The notes under the pieces: generated by a model | Seen by the model: only the letters and a program-made list of their open reading frames with translations | The model's database searches: none | Told to the model about the DNA's origin: nothing | Source of the DNA: an uncultured Colwellia sp. | GTDB taxonomy: Bacteria; Pseudomonadota; Gammaproteobacteria; Enterobacterales; Alteromonadaceae | NCBI GenBank assembly: GCA_913058405.1 | Contig: CAJXRC010000022.1 | Coordinates: 1-32,784 of the forward strand | Direction of reading: 5' to 3' | DNA: 32,784 nt | Made by a program: the position numbers and the translations under genes | In this document: positions 6,564 through 13,274 of the stretch, in pieces | Layout of the letters: the number at the start of each line of letters is the position of its first letter | Position numbering within the stretch: position 1 is the stretch's first letter

Positions 6564-8192
6564 ATGAAAACAGTAAAATATGGTCTTTCAGCACTTGGAC
6601 TTGCAATAGGCATGGCTGCTACTGGTGTTAGTATGTCAGTGTCAGCTGCAGAACCAACTTTGGCTGAAGCTGATTATGAAAAAGCAAAATTACAATACTT
6701 CCAACGTTGTGCTGGTTGTCATGGTACTTTGCGTAAAGGCGCTACAGGTAAAAACCTAGAGCCAAAAAGCACAATGAAAAAAGGCCAAAAGCGTCTAGAG
6801 AAAATTATCGCTTTAGGTACTGAAGGCGGCATGAACAATTTTGATGATTTGTTCACCAAGAAAGAAATTGCCAACATGGCAACGTTCATTCAAATGGAAC
6901 CACCTGTGCCACCAGAAATGTCTTTAGAGCAAATGCGTTCACATACTAAAGAATACGTTGCGCCGAAAGATTACCCAACTAAACCAATGCACGGTTTAAA
7001 CTGGAAAAACTTCTTTGTTGTTATCGAACGTGACGCAGGTACTGCGGCAATTATTGATGGCGATACTAAGAAAGTTATCACTCATATCGATACAGGTTAC
7101 GCAGTACATGTAATCAAAGGTACTGAGCATCATAAAGTAGACCACGCGAAAGATGTTGGTCGTTTCTGGTACACCATTGGTCGTGACGGTAAAGTAAACA
7201 AAATCGATTTATGGCAAACACCTGACAAAATGTTAGTTGCTGAAACTAAAATGGCTTATGACGCTCGTGATATCGCTGTTTCTGGTGACGGGAAATACGT
7301 AATCGCTGGTGGTTACTGGCCTGCGCATTTTGTTATCATGGATGCTGTAACGTTAAATCCTCTTAAAGTTGTATCAACTCGTGGTTACAATACTAAAGGT
7401 GAATTCATCAATGAAGCACGTGTAGCTGCTATTTACACTTCGCCGCTAACGTCTTCATTTATCGTTGCTGTTAAAGAAACTGGTCAAATGTTACAAGTTG
7501 ATTATACCGACTTAGAGAACTTAACCATTACTTCAATTGCTTCTTCTGAGTTTTTACATGATGGTTTCTTTGACCCTTCAGGTCGTTACTTCCAAATTGC
7601 AGCAAATGCTTCAAACCAAATGGTTGTTGTTGATACTGTAGAGCGTAAGTTAGAAGCGATTATCGACGTTGAAAGCCTTCCACATCCTGGTCCAGGCGCA
7701 AACTGGATTGATAAAAAATGTGGCCCTGTTGGCGGTACAACTCATTTAGGTATGGGACTTGTTTCTGTATGGGGTAACGATCCAATCGGTCACCCTGCAC
7801 AAGCGTGGAAACTTTGTTATGAAGTTGAAACAGATGGAGCTGGTGCATTTATCCGTACTCACGAAACTTCACAATACGTTTGGGCTGATCAACTTAAGCA
7901 CCCAGAACCAGAAGTTCAACAGTCAGTGCAAGTATTTGATAAAGATACTCATGAAATTGTTAAAACTATCCGTGTAACCACTGAGCCAGGTAAAGCGGCT
8001 TTACATATGGAATTTAACAACGATGGCTCTGAAGTTTGGGTTTCAGTTTGGAACCGTAAAGATGCTAAAAACCCAACAGGTGAAATTGTTGTTTATGATG
8101 CAAAAACTCTTAAAGAGATATACCGCATTAAAGGCTTAACAACGCCGACTGGTAAGTTTAACGTTCATAACCGTATGAACCATAAGACTTAA
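6564..8192 (+). CDS. nirS: NirS, cytochrome cd1 nitrite reductase
   Basis: NirS reduces nitrite to NO in the periplasm. The 542 aa precursor has a Sec signal (MKTVKYGLSALGLAIG... with cleavage near SVSA/AE), an N-terminal cytochrome c domain with C49-x2-C52-H53 and a candidate Met ligand M90, and the eight-bladed d1 propeller. H182 in GYAVHVIK aligns with the proximal d1 ligand. H332 (FLHDG) and H394 (TTHLG) are the two active-site histidines. The start was set at 6564 because it begins the signal peptide and has a GGAGAG 6 nt upstream; an in-frame ATG at 6465 would add 33 residues with no ribosome site. A His-rich loop (H189, H190, H194) follows the proximal ligand and is longer than in Pseudomonas NirS. 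A terminator follows the gene. Confidence 0.96.
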   Translation: MKTVKYGLSALGLAIGMAATGVSMSVSAAEPTLAEADYEKAKLQYFQRCAGCHGTLRKGATGKNLEPKSTMKKGQKRLEKIIALGTEGGMNNFDDLFTKKEIANMATFIQMEPPVPPEMSLEQMRSHTKEYVAPKDYPTKPMHGLNWKNFFVVIERDAGTAAIIDGDTKKVITHIDTGYAVHVIKGTEHHKVDHAKDVGRFWYTIGRDGKVNKIDLWQTPDKMLVAETKMAYDARDIAVSGDGKYVIAGGYWPAHFVIMDAVTLNPLKVVSTRGYNTKGEFINEARVAAIYTSPLTSSFIVAVKETGQMLQVDYTDLENLTITSIASSEFLHDGFFDPSGRYFQIAANASNQMVVVDTVERKLEAIIDVESLPHPGPGANWIDKKCGPVGGTTHLGMGLVSVWGNDPIGHPAQAWKLCYEVETDGAGAFIRTHETSQYVWADQLKHPEPEVQQSVQVFDKDTHEIVKTIRVTTEPGKAALHMEFNNDGSEVWVSVWNRKDAKNPTGEIVVYDAKTLKEIYRIKGLTTPTGKFNVHNRMNHKT

Positions 8193-8235
8193 GTAATTAC
8201 CTTACCTTTATAGGTAGCGTTACTAAATATGAATA

Positions 8236-8262
8236 GGGCATGGCTGATGCCATGCCCTTTTT
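8236..8262 (+). terminator. Intrinsic terminator of nirS
   Basis: GGGCATGGC, loop TGAT, GCCATGCCC, then TTTTTATTTT. A strong 9-bp GC-rich stem 44 bp past the nirS stop. nirT is therefore expected to have its own promoter, or to be reached by read-through. Confidence 0.92.
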
Positions 8263-8461
8263 ATTTTCATTTAACTTGTTCTTCAAATCATTGTTGATAA
8301 GTAAGTATATAAGTGAAAATAAAAAGGGTTGTAATAGTTAACTTAGAAATTATTACTACGCCTTATAAGCATTGTGACTTCCTCGTTTAGCTAAATCAGG
8401 AAAGCAATGGATAATAATTTCCCTCAACTTTATTGTTAATGGGAAGAGAGCTGAACTTATT

Positions 8462-8485
8462 AAGAGTCAATTCAAGAGTCAATTA
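8462..8485 (+). repeat. Tandem 12-bp duplication covering the nirT ribosome-binding site
   Basis: AAGAGTCAATTC followed directly by AAGAGTCAATTA, whose final A is the first base of the nirT ATG. Each unit carries the AAGAG Shine-Dalgarno-like element; the second lies 6 nt before the ATG. Confidence 0.75.
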
Positions 8486-10296
8486 TGGCAAATAACACCT
8501 TCTTAAAACCAAGTTTTTGGTCACGTCGATTAATACTCGGCACTACTGTCTCAGGTGCTGTTATCTTCTTTATCGTAGGTATCGTCTTCTGGGGTGGTTT
8601 CAATACTGCCATGGAAGCAACGAACACCACCGAGTTTTGTATCGGTTGTCACGAAATGGAAGCCAACGTTTACCAAGAATACAAACCATCAATACATTTC
8701 TCTAATCGTACCGGCGTAAGAGCTGGCTGTCCTGACTGTCATGTTCCAAAGCCTTGGATACATAAAGTTGTTCGTAAAATTCAAGCGTCAAAAGAAGTTT
8801 TTTCTTGGTTAACAGGCAAACTTGATACCAAAGAAAAATTCAATGAGCACAGATTTGAATTAGCGCAAAGTGTTTGGCATGCAATGAAATCAACTGACTC
8901 AAGAGAGTGTCGTAACTGTCACAACTTTGAATCTATGAATCCTGAATTTCAAAAGCCACGTGCACGTAAGCAACATTTAAATGCATTTGAAACAGGGCAA
9001 ACCTGTATCGATTGTCATAAAGGTATTGCGCATCATAACGTACGTGACAAACTTTCTGATGAAGAGTTAGAAAAGCTAGAAGCGCCAAATCCAGATTATA
9101 TTCGTGAAGTACCACAAGCTTATCGTGAAGGTTTAGCTCGTGTAGAAGCAAAAGAAGCTGCAGCTGCTGCAAAAGTCAAAGAAGAAAAAATGGCTGAAAA
9201 AGCAAAAACTGAACAGAAAATAGCCTCTGCTGTTGAAGCCGCACTCGCAAGTGCAGGTTCTAGCAAAGCTATTGCAAGTACATCGTCTAAAGCTACAGCA
9301 AGTACAGCACCAGCGGCAAGTAATATTAATGTTGATTGGGGCAAAGCAAGCTCGAAAGATATTGGTGTTTTCTATCCAGGTACTGCGTCTATTGAATGGA
9401 TTTTAGGTCGTAAGCATGGTGGTAAACGTGCCTTTACTAAAGGTGATCGTTGTATTGAATGTCACGGTGAAGAGATAGCTGATATCGGTAACAATATTGT
9501 TACCGGTGAAAGTGAGAAGAAACTTGAACCTAACGTTATCCCAGGTAAACGTGGTCATATCGATGTAACCATTGATTCAACGCACGATGCGGAAAATCTA
9601 TATTTAAGATTTAGTTGGCCTGACGGTGAACATGCAGCGGTACCATTTGTTGATGGCGGTAAAATGGATCCAGAAAACCCAATGAAACTGGCCTTTATGC
9701 TGGCAACTGATGATGTCGAGTATGCAGACAGAGCAGGTTGTTGGGGCACGTGTCATGCCGATGCTAACTCTATGCCGTTTGGACCTGATGCTGATACCTT
9801 GAAAGGCAGTGATTTAGCTAAACGTCTTAAATTCGATACGGGTTCAGGTACAGGTGTTACTAAGTATCTTAAAGAATCACGTACTAAGTTAGAGCTTAAA
9901 GGTCGCGGTGGTAAATCACTTGGTGGTTGGGATAAGCTTAAAGATCAAAGTGATATTGATGCAGCACAAAAGTCTAATCAATTTATGGATGTTGTTCGCT
10001 ATAAATCAGGCACCAAAGAAGTGGAAGATGGTCAGATTTTAGCAGAACGCGATATGCATAAAGGCGTTGGCGCAGCTGTTGAAGCTTCACTTAAAAATGG
10101 TACTTGGTCGGTAGTTGTTAAGCGTAAGCTTAAATCTGACAAAGCTGGCGACGTTAGTATTGAAGCAGGTAAGGTATATAACTTTGGCTTTGCAATACAT
10201 GACGATTACTCAAGCGCACGTTATCACCATGTTTCATTTGGTTATAAACTAGCACTTGATAATGCTGAAGCTGAAGTGAATGTTACTAAGCAATAG
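8485..10296 (+). CDS. nirT: NapC/NirT-family multiheme quinol dehydrogenase with C-terminal heme-binding extension
   Basis: The N-terminal part (about 1-185) is a NapC/NirT tetraheme cytochrome: membrane anchor 15-38, then CxxCH motifs at C52, C82, C142 and C174. It would pass electrons from quinol to periplasmic acceptors, here most likely NirS or NirC. An Ala/Lys-rich, probably helical linker (about 195-285) leads to a second domain (290-603). This domain has one CxxCH (C323-H327) and one C-x3-C-H (C419-W-G-T-C423-H424) and resembles the heme-binding domain of ethylbenzene dehydrogenase-like subunits. NirT proteins are normally about 200 aa, so at 603 aa this is a fusion. It lies 292 bp after nirS, with the nirS terminator between. 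The start is supported by the AAGAG element. The symbol follows context; the exact partner is unproven. Confidence 0.85.
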   Translation: MANNTFLKPSFWSRRLILGTTVSGAVIFFIVGIVFWGGFNTAMEATNTTEFCIGCHEMEANVYQEYKPSIHFSNRTGVRAGCPDCHVPKPWIHKVVRKIQASKEVFSWLTGKLDTKEKFNEHRFELAQSVWHAMKSTDSRECRNCHNFESMNPEFQKPRARKQHLNAFETGQTCIDCHKGIAHHNVRDKLSDEELEKLEAPNPDYIREVPQAYREGLARVEAKEAAAAAKVKEEKMAEKAKTEQKIASAVEAALASAGSSKAIASTSSKATASTAPAASNINVDWGKASSKDIGVFYPGTASIEWILGRKHGGKRAFTKGDRCIECHGEEIADIGNNIVTGESEKKLEPNVIPGKRGHIDVTIDSTHDAENLYLRFSWPDGEHAAVPFVDGGKMDPENPMKLAFMLATDDVEYADRAGCWGTCHADANSMPFGPDADTLKGSDLAKRLKFDTGSGTGVTKYLKESRTKLELKGRGGKSLGGWDKLKDQSDIDAAQKSNQFMDVVRYKSGTKEVEDGQILAERDMHKGVGAAVEASLKNGTWSVVVKRKLKSDKAGDVSIEAGKVYNFGFAIHDDYSSARYHHVSFGYKLALDNAEAEVNVTKQ

Positions 10297-10340
10297 TGAG
10301 TTATAGCTAAATATAAATAACTCAATTGTATAAAAGATTA

Positions 10341-10375
10341 AAGCCCGTGACTTAAGTTAAGTCACGGGCTTTTTT
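10341..10375 (+). terminator. Intrinsic terminator of nirT
   Basis: Arms AAGCCCGTGACTTAA (10341-10355) and TTAAGTCACGGGCTT (10357-10371), then further Ts to 10375. A long perfect stem 45 bp after the nirT stop. Confidence 0.92.
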
Positions 10376-10415
10376 ATATCCTTATCTTTATTAGCAATGA
10401 CATCACTCTAGCAAG

Positions 10416-10424
10416 TGGTATAAT
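10416..10424 (+). promoter_or_regulatory. Extended -10 promoter for the VF530 gene
   Basis: TGGTATAAT: a perfect TATAAT preceded by the TGn extension, 61 bp upstream of the start at 10485. No good -35 is seen. The element is framed by AGTGG (10414-10418) and CCACT (10434-10438), a possible small operator. Confidence 0.55.
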
Positions 10425-10453
10425 TACTTTATTCCACTAGTTAACCCATACTC

Positions 10454-10474
10454 AGTTGGCACGTTAAGCCAACT
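10454..10474 (+). repeat. Leader stem-loop abutting the ribosome-binding site
   Basis: AGTTGGC (10454-10460), loop ACGTTAA, GCCAACT (10468-10474): a perfect 7-bp stem immediately followed by the AGGAAG Shine-Dalgarno (10475-10480) of the VF530 gene. It could tune translation start; no riboswitch class is recognised. Confidence 0.5.
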
Positions 10475-10484
10475 AGGAAGCACA

Positions 10485-10898
10485 ATGACCAATAAAGACA
10501 TTTATAAGAATAACCCATTACACGGAACAAGCCTTGAAACTGTATTAACAACCCTAGTTGATCATTACGGTTTTGAGATTTTAGCGGCTTACATGAATTT
10601 AAATTGTTTCAAGCAGAATGCCAGCATTGAGTCGAGCTTAAAGTTTTTAAAGAAAACTTCTTGGGCGCAAGAAAAAGTTGAAGCATTTTATATGTATCAA
10701 TATCACAGCTTACCTAAAGCAGACGATGCTAACTTTGAATTGCCACCGCGTGACCGTATTGTGCAATCAGGATTAGAGCAAAGACCGCCGAAAGAGTTGA
10801 GCCTTGATGACGCAGAAGAGTTACGCATTAAGCAAGCTAAAAAAACACGTGAACGTGCAGCTGCTTCAACATCTGCAAATCCTTGGGGTAATAGATAA
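10485..10898 (+). CDS. VF530 / DUF2132 family protein
   Basis: A 137 aa protein. The conserved VF530 (DUF2132) domain covers about residues 8-75: NPLHGTSLETVLTTLVDHYG, then the invariant NCF and SSLKFLKKTSWAQEKVEAFY. The family is small, alpha-helical and widespread in gammaproteobacteria; it has been labelled DNA-binding, but its cellular role is not established. The C-terminal 60 residues are charged (ELRIKQAKKTRERAAAS) and outside the domain. The AGGAAG ribosome site 4 nt upstream fixes the start. An AlkB-like gene follows after 24 nt, so the two may be co-transcribed. Confidence 0.88.
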   Translation: MTNKDIYKNNPLHGTSLETVLTTLVDHYGFEILAAYMNLNCFKQNASIESSLKFLKKTSWAQEKVEAFYMYQYHSLPKADDANFELPPRDRIVQSGLEQRPPKELSLDDAEELRIKQAKKTRERAAASTSANPWGNR

Positions 10899-10922
10899 GC
10901 GACCAATAGTCCTTAACCTTCA

Positions 10923-11558
10923 ATGATGGATTTATTTTCTTCTTTGCTTGATGAGCCGATTAATATTTTACCTAAAGATGGTGAGGTTAATTACTACGGC
11001 GAGATAATGCCCCTTAGTGATAGCAATTATTACTTTGAGCGTTTATTTAATACCATTGCCTGGCGCCACGATCAAGCTTTAGTGTTAGGTAAAATCATTG
11101 AAACAAAAAGAAAGGTTGCCTGGTGTGCAGACACGATTGACGATATTCCTTTTGCGTATAGTTATTCTGGCGTGACCAGGCACTCCATCCCGTTTACTGA
11201 AGAGTTACTTACGCTCAAAAAACTGGTTGAGCAACACAGTAATGAAACCTATAACTCCTGTCTGTTAAATCTCTATCATTCTGGTGAAGAGGGCATGGCT
11301 TGGCATAGTGATGGTGAAGCTGATTTGAAAGAACAGGGTGCTATTGCTTCACTAAGCTTTGGTGCAGAGCGAAAATTCGCCTTCAAACATAAACTCTCAA
11401 AAGAAGTTATTCCTCTGCAACTTAAGCCCGGCAGCTTATTAGTGATGAAAGGCACTACACAACAACATTGGTTGCACCGTTTACCTCCGACCAAAAAGGT
11501 CTCGGAACCCCGGATAAACCTCACTTTTAGAACTATAGATAAACCAGAACTTAAGTAA
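10923..11558 (+). CDS. alkB: AlkB-like Fe(II)/2-oxoglutarate-dependent dioxygenase
   Basis: A 211 aa member of the AlkB family, oxidative demethylases of alkylated nucleic-acid bases. The iron ligands are seen as H128-x-D130 (WHSDGE) and H185 (QQHWLHRLP). The 2-oxoglutarate arginines lie in PRINLTFR (R197, R203). The NLYHSGEEGMAWHSD and SLSFGAERKFAFKHK segments resemble the ALKBH2-type branch more than E. coli AlkB. Two ATGs overlap at 10923 and 10926 and no strong ribosome site is visible, so coupling to the VF530 gene 24 nt upstream is likely. The stop codon lies inside one copy of an inverted repeat described separately. Substrate (DNA or RNA, which lesion) cannot be told from sequence. 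Confidence 0.9.
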   Translation: MMDLFSSLLDEPINILPKDGEVNYYGEIMPLSDSNYYFERLFNTIAWRHDQALVLGKIIETKRKVAWCADTIDDIPFAYSYSGVTRHSIPFTEELLTLKKLVEQHSNETYNSCLLNLYHSGEEGMAWHSDGEADLKEQGAIASLSFGAERKFAFKHKLSKEVIPLQLKPGSLLVMKGTTQQHWLHRLPPTKKVSEPRINLTFRTIDKPELK

Positions 11559-11573
11559 CCTGAACTCTGGATA
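11556..11573 (-). repeat. Intergenic repeat, copy 1 (inverted)
   Basis: The reverse complement reads TATCCAGAGTTCAGGTTA, 17 of 18 identical to 11771-11788 in the opposite orientation. It overlaps the AlkB-like stop codon. Confidence 0.7.
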
Positions 11574-11770
11574 AGCAGCACTTGCTCAACATTCCTCTTT
11601 ATCCAATTCACAGCGTTAGAGCGTCGATAAATAGCCAGCTATTCATAAACGTTTTGCCTTGATAATTGAATAAAAAGAAACATTGATAAAGCTTATAACT
11701 ACTTTAATTGCATTACTTTTTATACGTAACAATCTAAGTTTCTGATTTTACTTAAACATCAAGCACTCAT

Positions 11771-11794
11771 TATCCAAAGTTCAGGTTAAGTAAT
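11771..11794 (+). repeat. Intergenic repeat, copy 2
   Basis: Contains TATCCAAAGTTCAGGTTA (11771-11788), inverted relative to copy 1, extending into GTTCAGGTTAAGTAAT (11779-11794), which is identical to copy 3. Confidence 0.75.
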
Positions 11795-11822
11795 CTAAGC
11801 TCTGCTTGGTAAATGTTTATCT

Positions 11823-11845
11823 AGAAGTTACTTTTACTAACTTCT
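11823..11845. repeat. Perfect 8-bp stem-loop
   Basis: AGAAGTTA (11823-11830), 7-nt loop CTTTTAC, TAACTTCT (11838-11845). AT-rich with only two following Ts; function unknown. Confidence 0.5.
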
Positions 11846-11953
11846 TTGTTAAATTCCTTGCACTAGGTTGGCCATTGACGTGTAAATTTTCCTCGAATTT
11901 AGAAAAATATAAAACTAGGCATATTGAAATTATTTACGTTAGATAATTAATGA

Positions 11954-11972
11954 GTTTAACCATCTGTTAAAC
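11954..11972. repeat. Perfect 7-bp stem-loop
   Basis: GTTTAAC, loop CATCT, GTTAAAC, directly before repeat copy 3. Confidence 0.5.
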
Positions 11973-11975
11973 AGC

Positions 11976-11991
11976 GTTCAGGTTAAGTAAT
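11976..11991 (+). repeat. Intergenic repeat, copy 3
   Basis: GTTCAGGTTAAGTAAT, identical over 16 bp to 11779-11794 and 197 bp downstream of it. Both are followed within a few bases by CTCTG. Confidence 0.75.
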
Positions 11992-12225
11992 ACTCTGTTT
12001 TTACTTAATAGAATTATTTCACTTTGATTTAACTCTCTGAGCTTTTGGCTTAAAAAATGCACTGTCTTATGTTAAGCGCAATCAAGACTAACGCGTATTA
12101 ATAAGCACATGTCACGTTAACTTACACTTATACTCTATCAGCTCAAGCCTCTAAAGAATGTAAGGAATATCCTGTTATTACAAGGATGGTTAACTGAGTT
12201 GGTGCATCATGTTAAGGGTGGAATT

Positions 12226-12408
12226 ATGACTATTGAAAAGAAACGGAATTACTTATTATATGGCAATCGCGCAGTAATCTATGTGGCAAGCCTGATCGGG
12301 CTTTATTTTGATGTAAATATTGCTTATGTATTAGCATTAACCCTCTGGTTATGGCTACCACAGTGTTTATTACTCGAATTGAACTTATTAAAAGCGCTCA
12401 AGCATTAG
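12226..12408 (+). CDS. Small predicted membrane protein, 60 aa
   Basis: Not recognised. After a charged start (MTIEKKRNYLLYGNR) the protein is hydrophobic over about residues 15-50 (AVIYVASLIGLYFDVNIAYV, ALTLWLWLPQCLLLEL), enough for one or two transmembrane helices, and ends KALKH. The ATG at 12226 is preferred over a TTG at 12199 because GGTGG lies 4 nt before it. The gene is isolated: the long repeat-bearing spacer lies upstream, and a convergent gene ends 50 bp downstream. Short length leaves coding status uncertain, but the composition is membrane-like rather than random. Confidence 0.5.
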   Translation: MTIEKKRNYLLYGNRAVIYVASLIGLYFDVNIAYVLALTLWLWLPQCLLLELNLLKALKH

Positions 12409-12457
12409 GTCTTACGGGTTATAAGCTGCTTGCAAAGTGCAAAAGAATTGCAAATTG

Positions 12458-13033
12458 CTAAGCACTAAAGTGCACATAAGAAGACGTACTTGGCATCATA
12501 AGGCTGTTATAAGCATCAAGTTGCTTATTAGCGGTAGACTGACTAGCAGCACTATTGATATTTTCATTAGTTTGGGTAACTGAACTCGCTGGTAATGTTT
12601 CAATCCCTTCATAGGTTATACCAACCCCAGGTAATTGACCGACGCCTTCTTTTACCGTTTGGTGTAATTGGTATAATTCAGCATAAGCAGTTGTTAATGT
12701 TGAAACCGCACTGCTTTTTTCACTCCCTTGAGTCGTAGCTGTTGTAGCATCACCATTGGTACTTGTTTGTAAGTAAACATCAAATAGTTTCTGCTGTTGT
12801 TGATAGTACGACTGCATCAAATCAATATCTTTGGCTGTTTGATAATTTGATTTTACGTTTTCAACTTGCTCAGCTATTTTGTCATCAACACCTTGCTGTA
12901 CTGTATTTTTTTGCTCAGGTGTCAAAATATCACTAAAGTTTTGACGAGGCACTGGTTGAGGCCAACTAGACTTAGTAGATTGAATGGCGAACGTTGCTGT
13001 GGAGTTATTTGAAGACGCTATTTGCATTGTCAT
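12458..13033 (-). CDS. Hypothetical protein, Gln/Ser/Thr-rich, 191 aa
   Basis: No family recognised. The protein has no signal peptide, no membrane segment and no cysteine. It is rich in Gln, Ser and Thr, with a likely helical middle (about residues 35-90, EQKNTVQQGVDDKIAEQVEN to YYQQQQKLFDVYL) and a low-complexity TTATTQGSEKSS stretch. The start at 13033 is chosen over 13069 because AGGTG lies 7 nt upstream of this ATG. The gene stands alone on the minus strand: the 241 bp between it and cca hold only a weak stem-loop. The composition could suit a secreted-substrate or appendage-associated protein, but nothing specific supports that. Confidence 0.6.
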   Translation of the reverse strand: MTMQIASSNNSTATFAIQSTKSSWPQPVPRQNFSDILTPEQKNTVQQGVDDKIAEQVENVKSNYQTAKDIDLMQSYYQQQQKLFDVYLQTSTNGDATTATTQGSEKSSAVSTLTTAYAELYQLHQTVKEGVGQLPGVGITYEGIETLPASSVTQTNENINSAASQSTANKQLDAYNSLMMPSTSSYVHFSA

Positions 13034-13212
13034 ATTAATCACCTGCTTAGTTAACTTGGTATTATCCAAACCAGACCCTGATTTGATATGAGTATGATAG
13101 TTAAAGTGGTGCTAATAAGTTGTTGTCGTTTGTAAATGTCTTGCAATAAATTGTTGTTTGTATTTTGTACAAGTTGTTTGGCTATGAATTCGATGCACTG
13201 CGGTTTTGTTTG

Positions 13213-13240
13213 TTGTTCAGTGAGTCTTATCACTAAACAA
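13213..13240. repeat. Imperfect stem-loop between cca and the hypothetical gene
   Basis: TTGTT-c-AGTGA (13213-13223), loop GTCTTA, TCACT-a-AACAA (13230-13240): 10 paired bases with one mismatch, 35 bp past the cca stop. No T-run follows on the minus strand, so it is at best a weak transcript end for cca. Confidence 0.4.
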
Positions 13241-13274
13241 CATAGGGGATTTGAAAAACGGTATTATTTTATTA

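Larger units (their letters stand above)
11559..12225. other. Non-coding stretch rich in inverted repeats
   Basis: About 670 bp with no credible gene on either strand. It holds three copies of a GTTCAGGTTA-cored repeat (11556, 11771 and 11976) and several perfect AT-rich stem-loops, including 11823-11845 and 11954-11972. No tRNA, known riboswitch or transposase remnant is recognised. It could hold a small RNA or a decayed mobile element. Confidence 0.5.

Noticed and set aside
12199-12225. TTG start for the small membrane protein
   Set aside because: The ATG at 12226 has a better ribosome site, and the nine extra residues are not hydrophobic.
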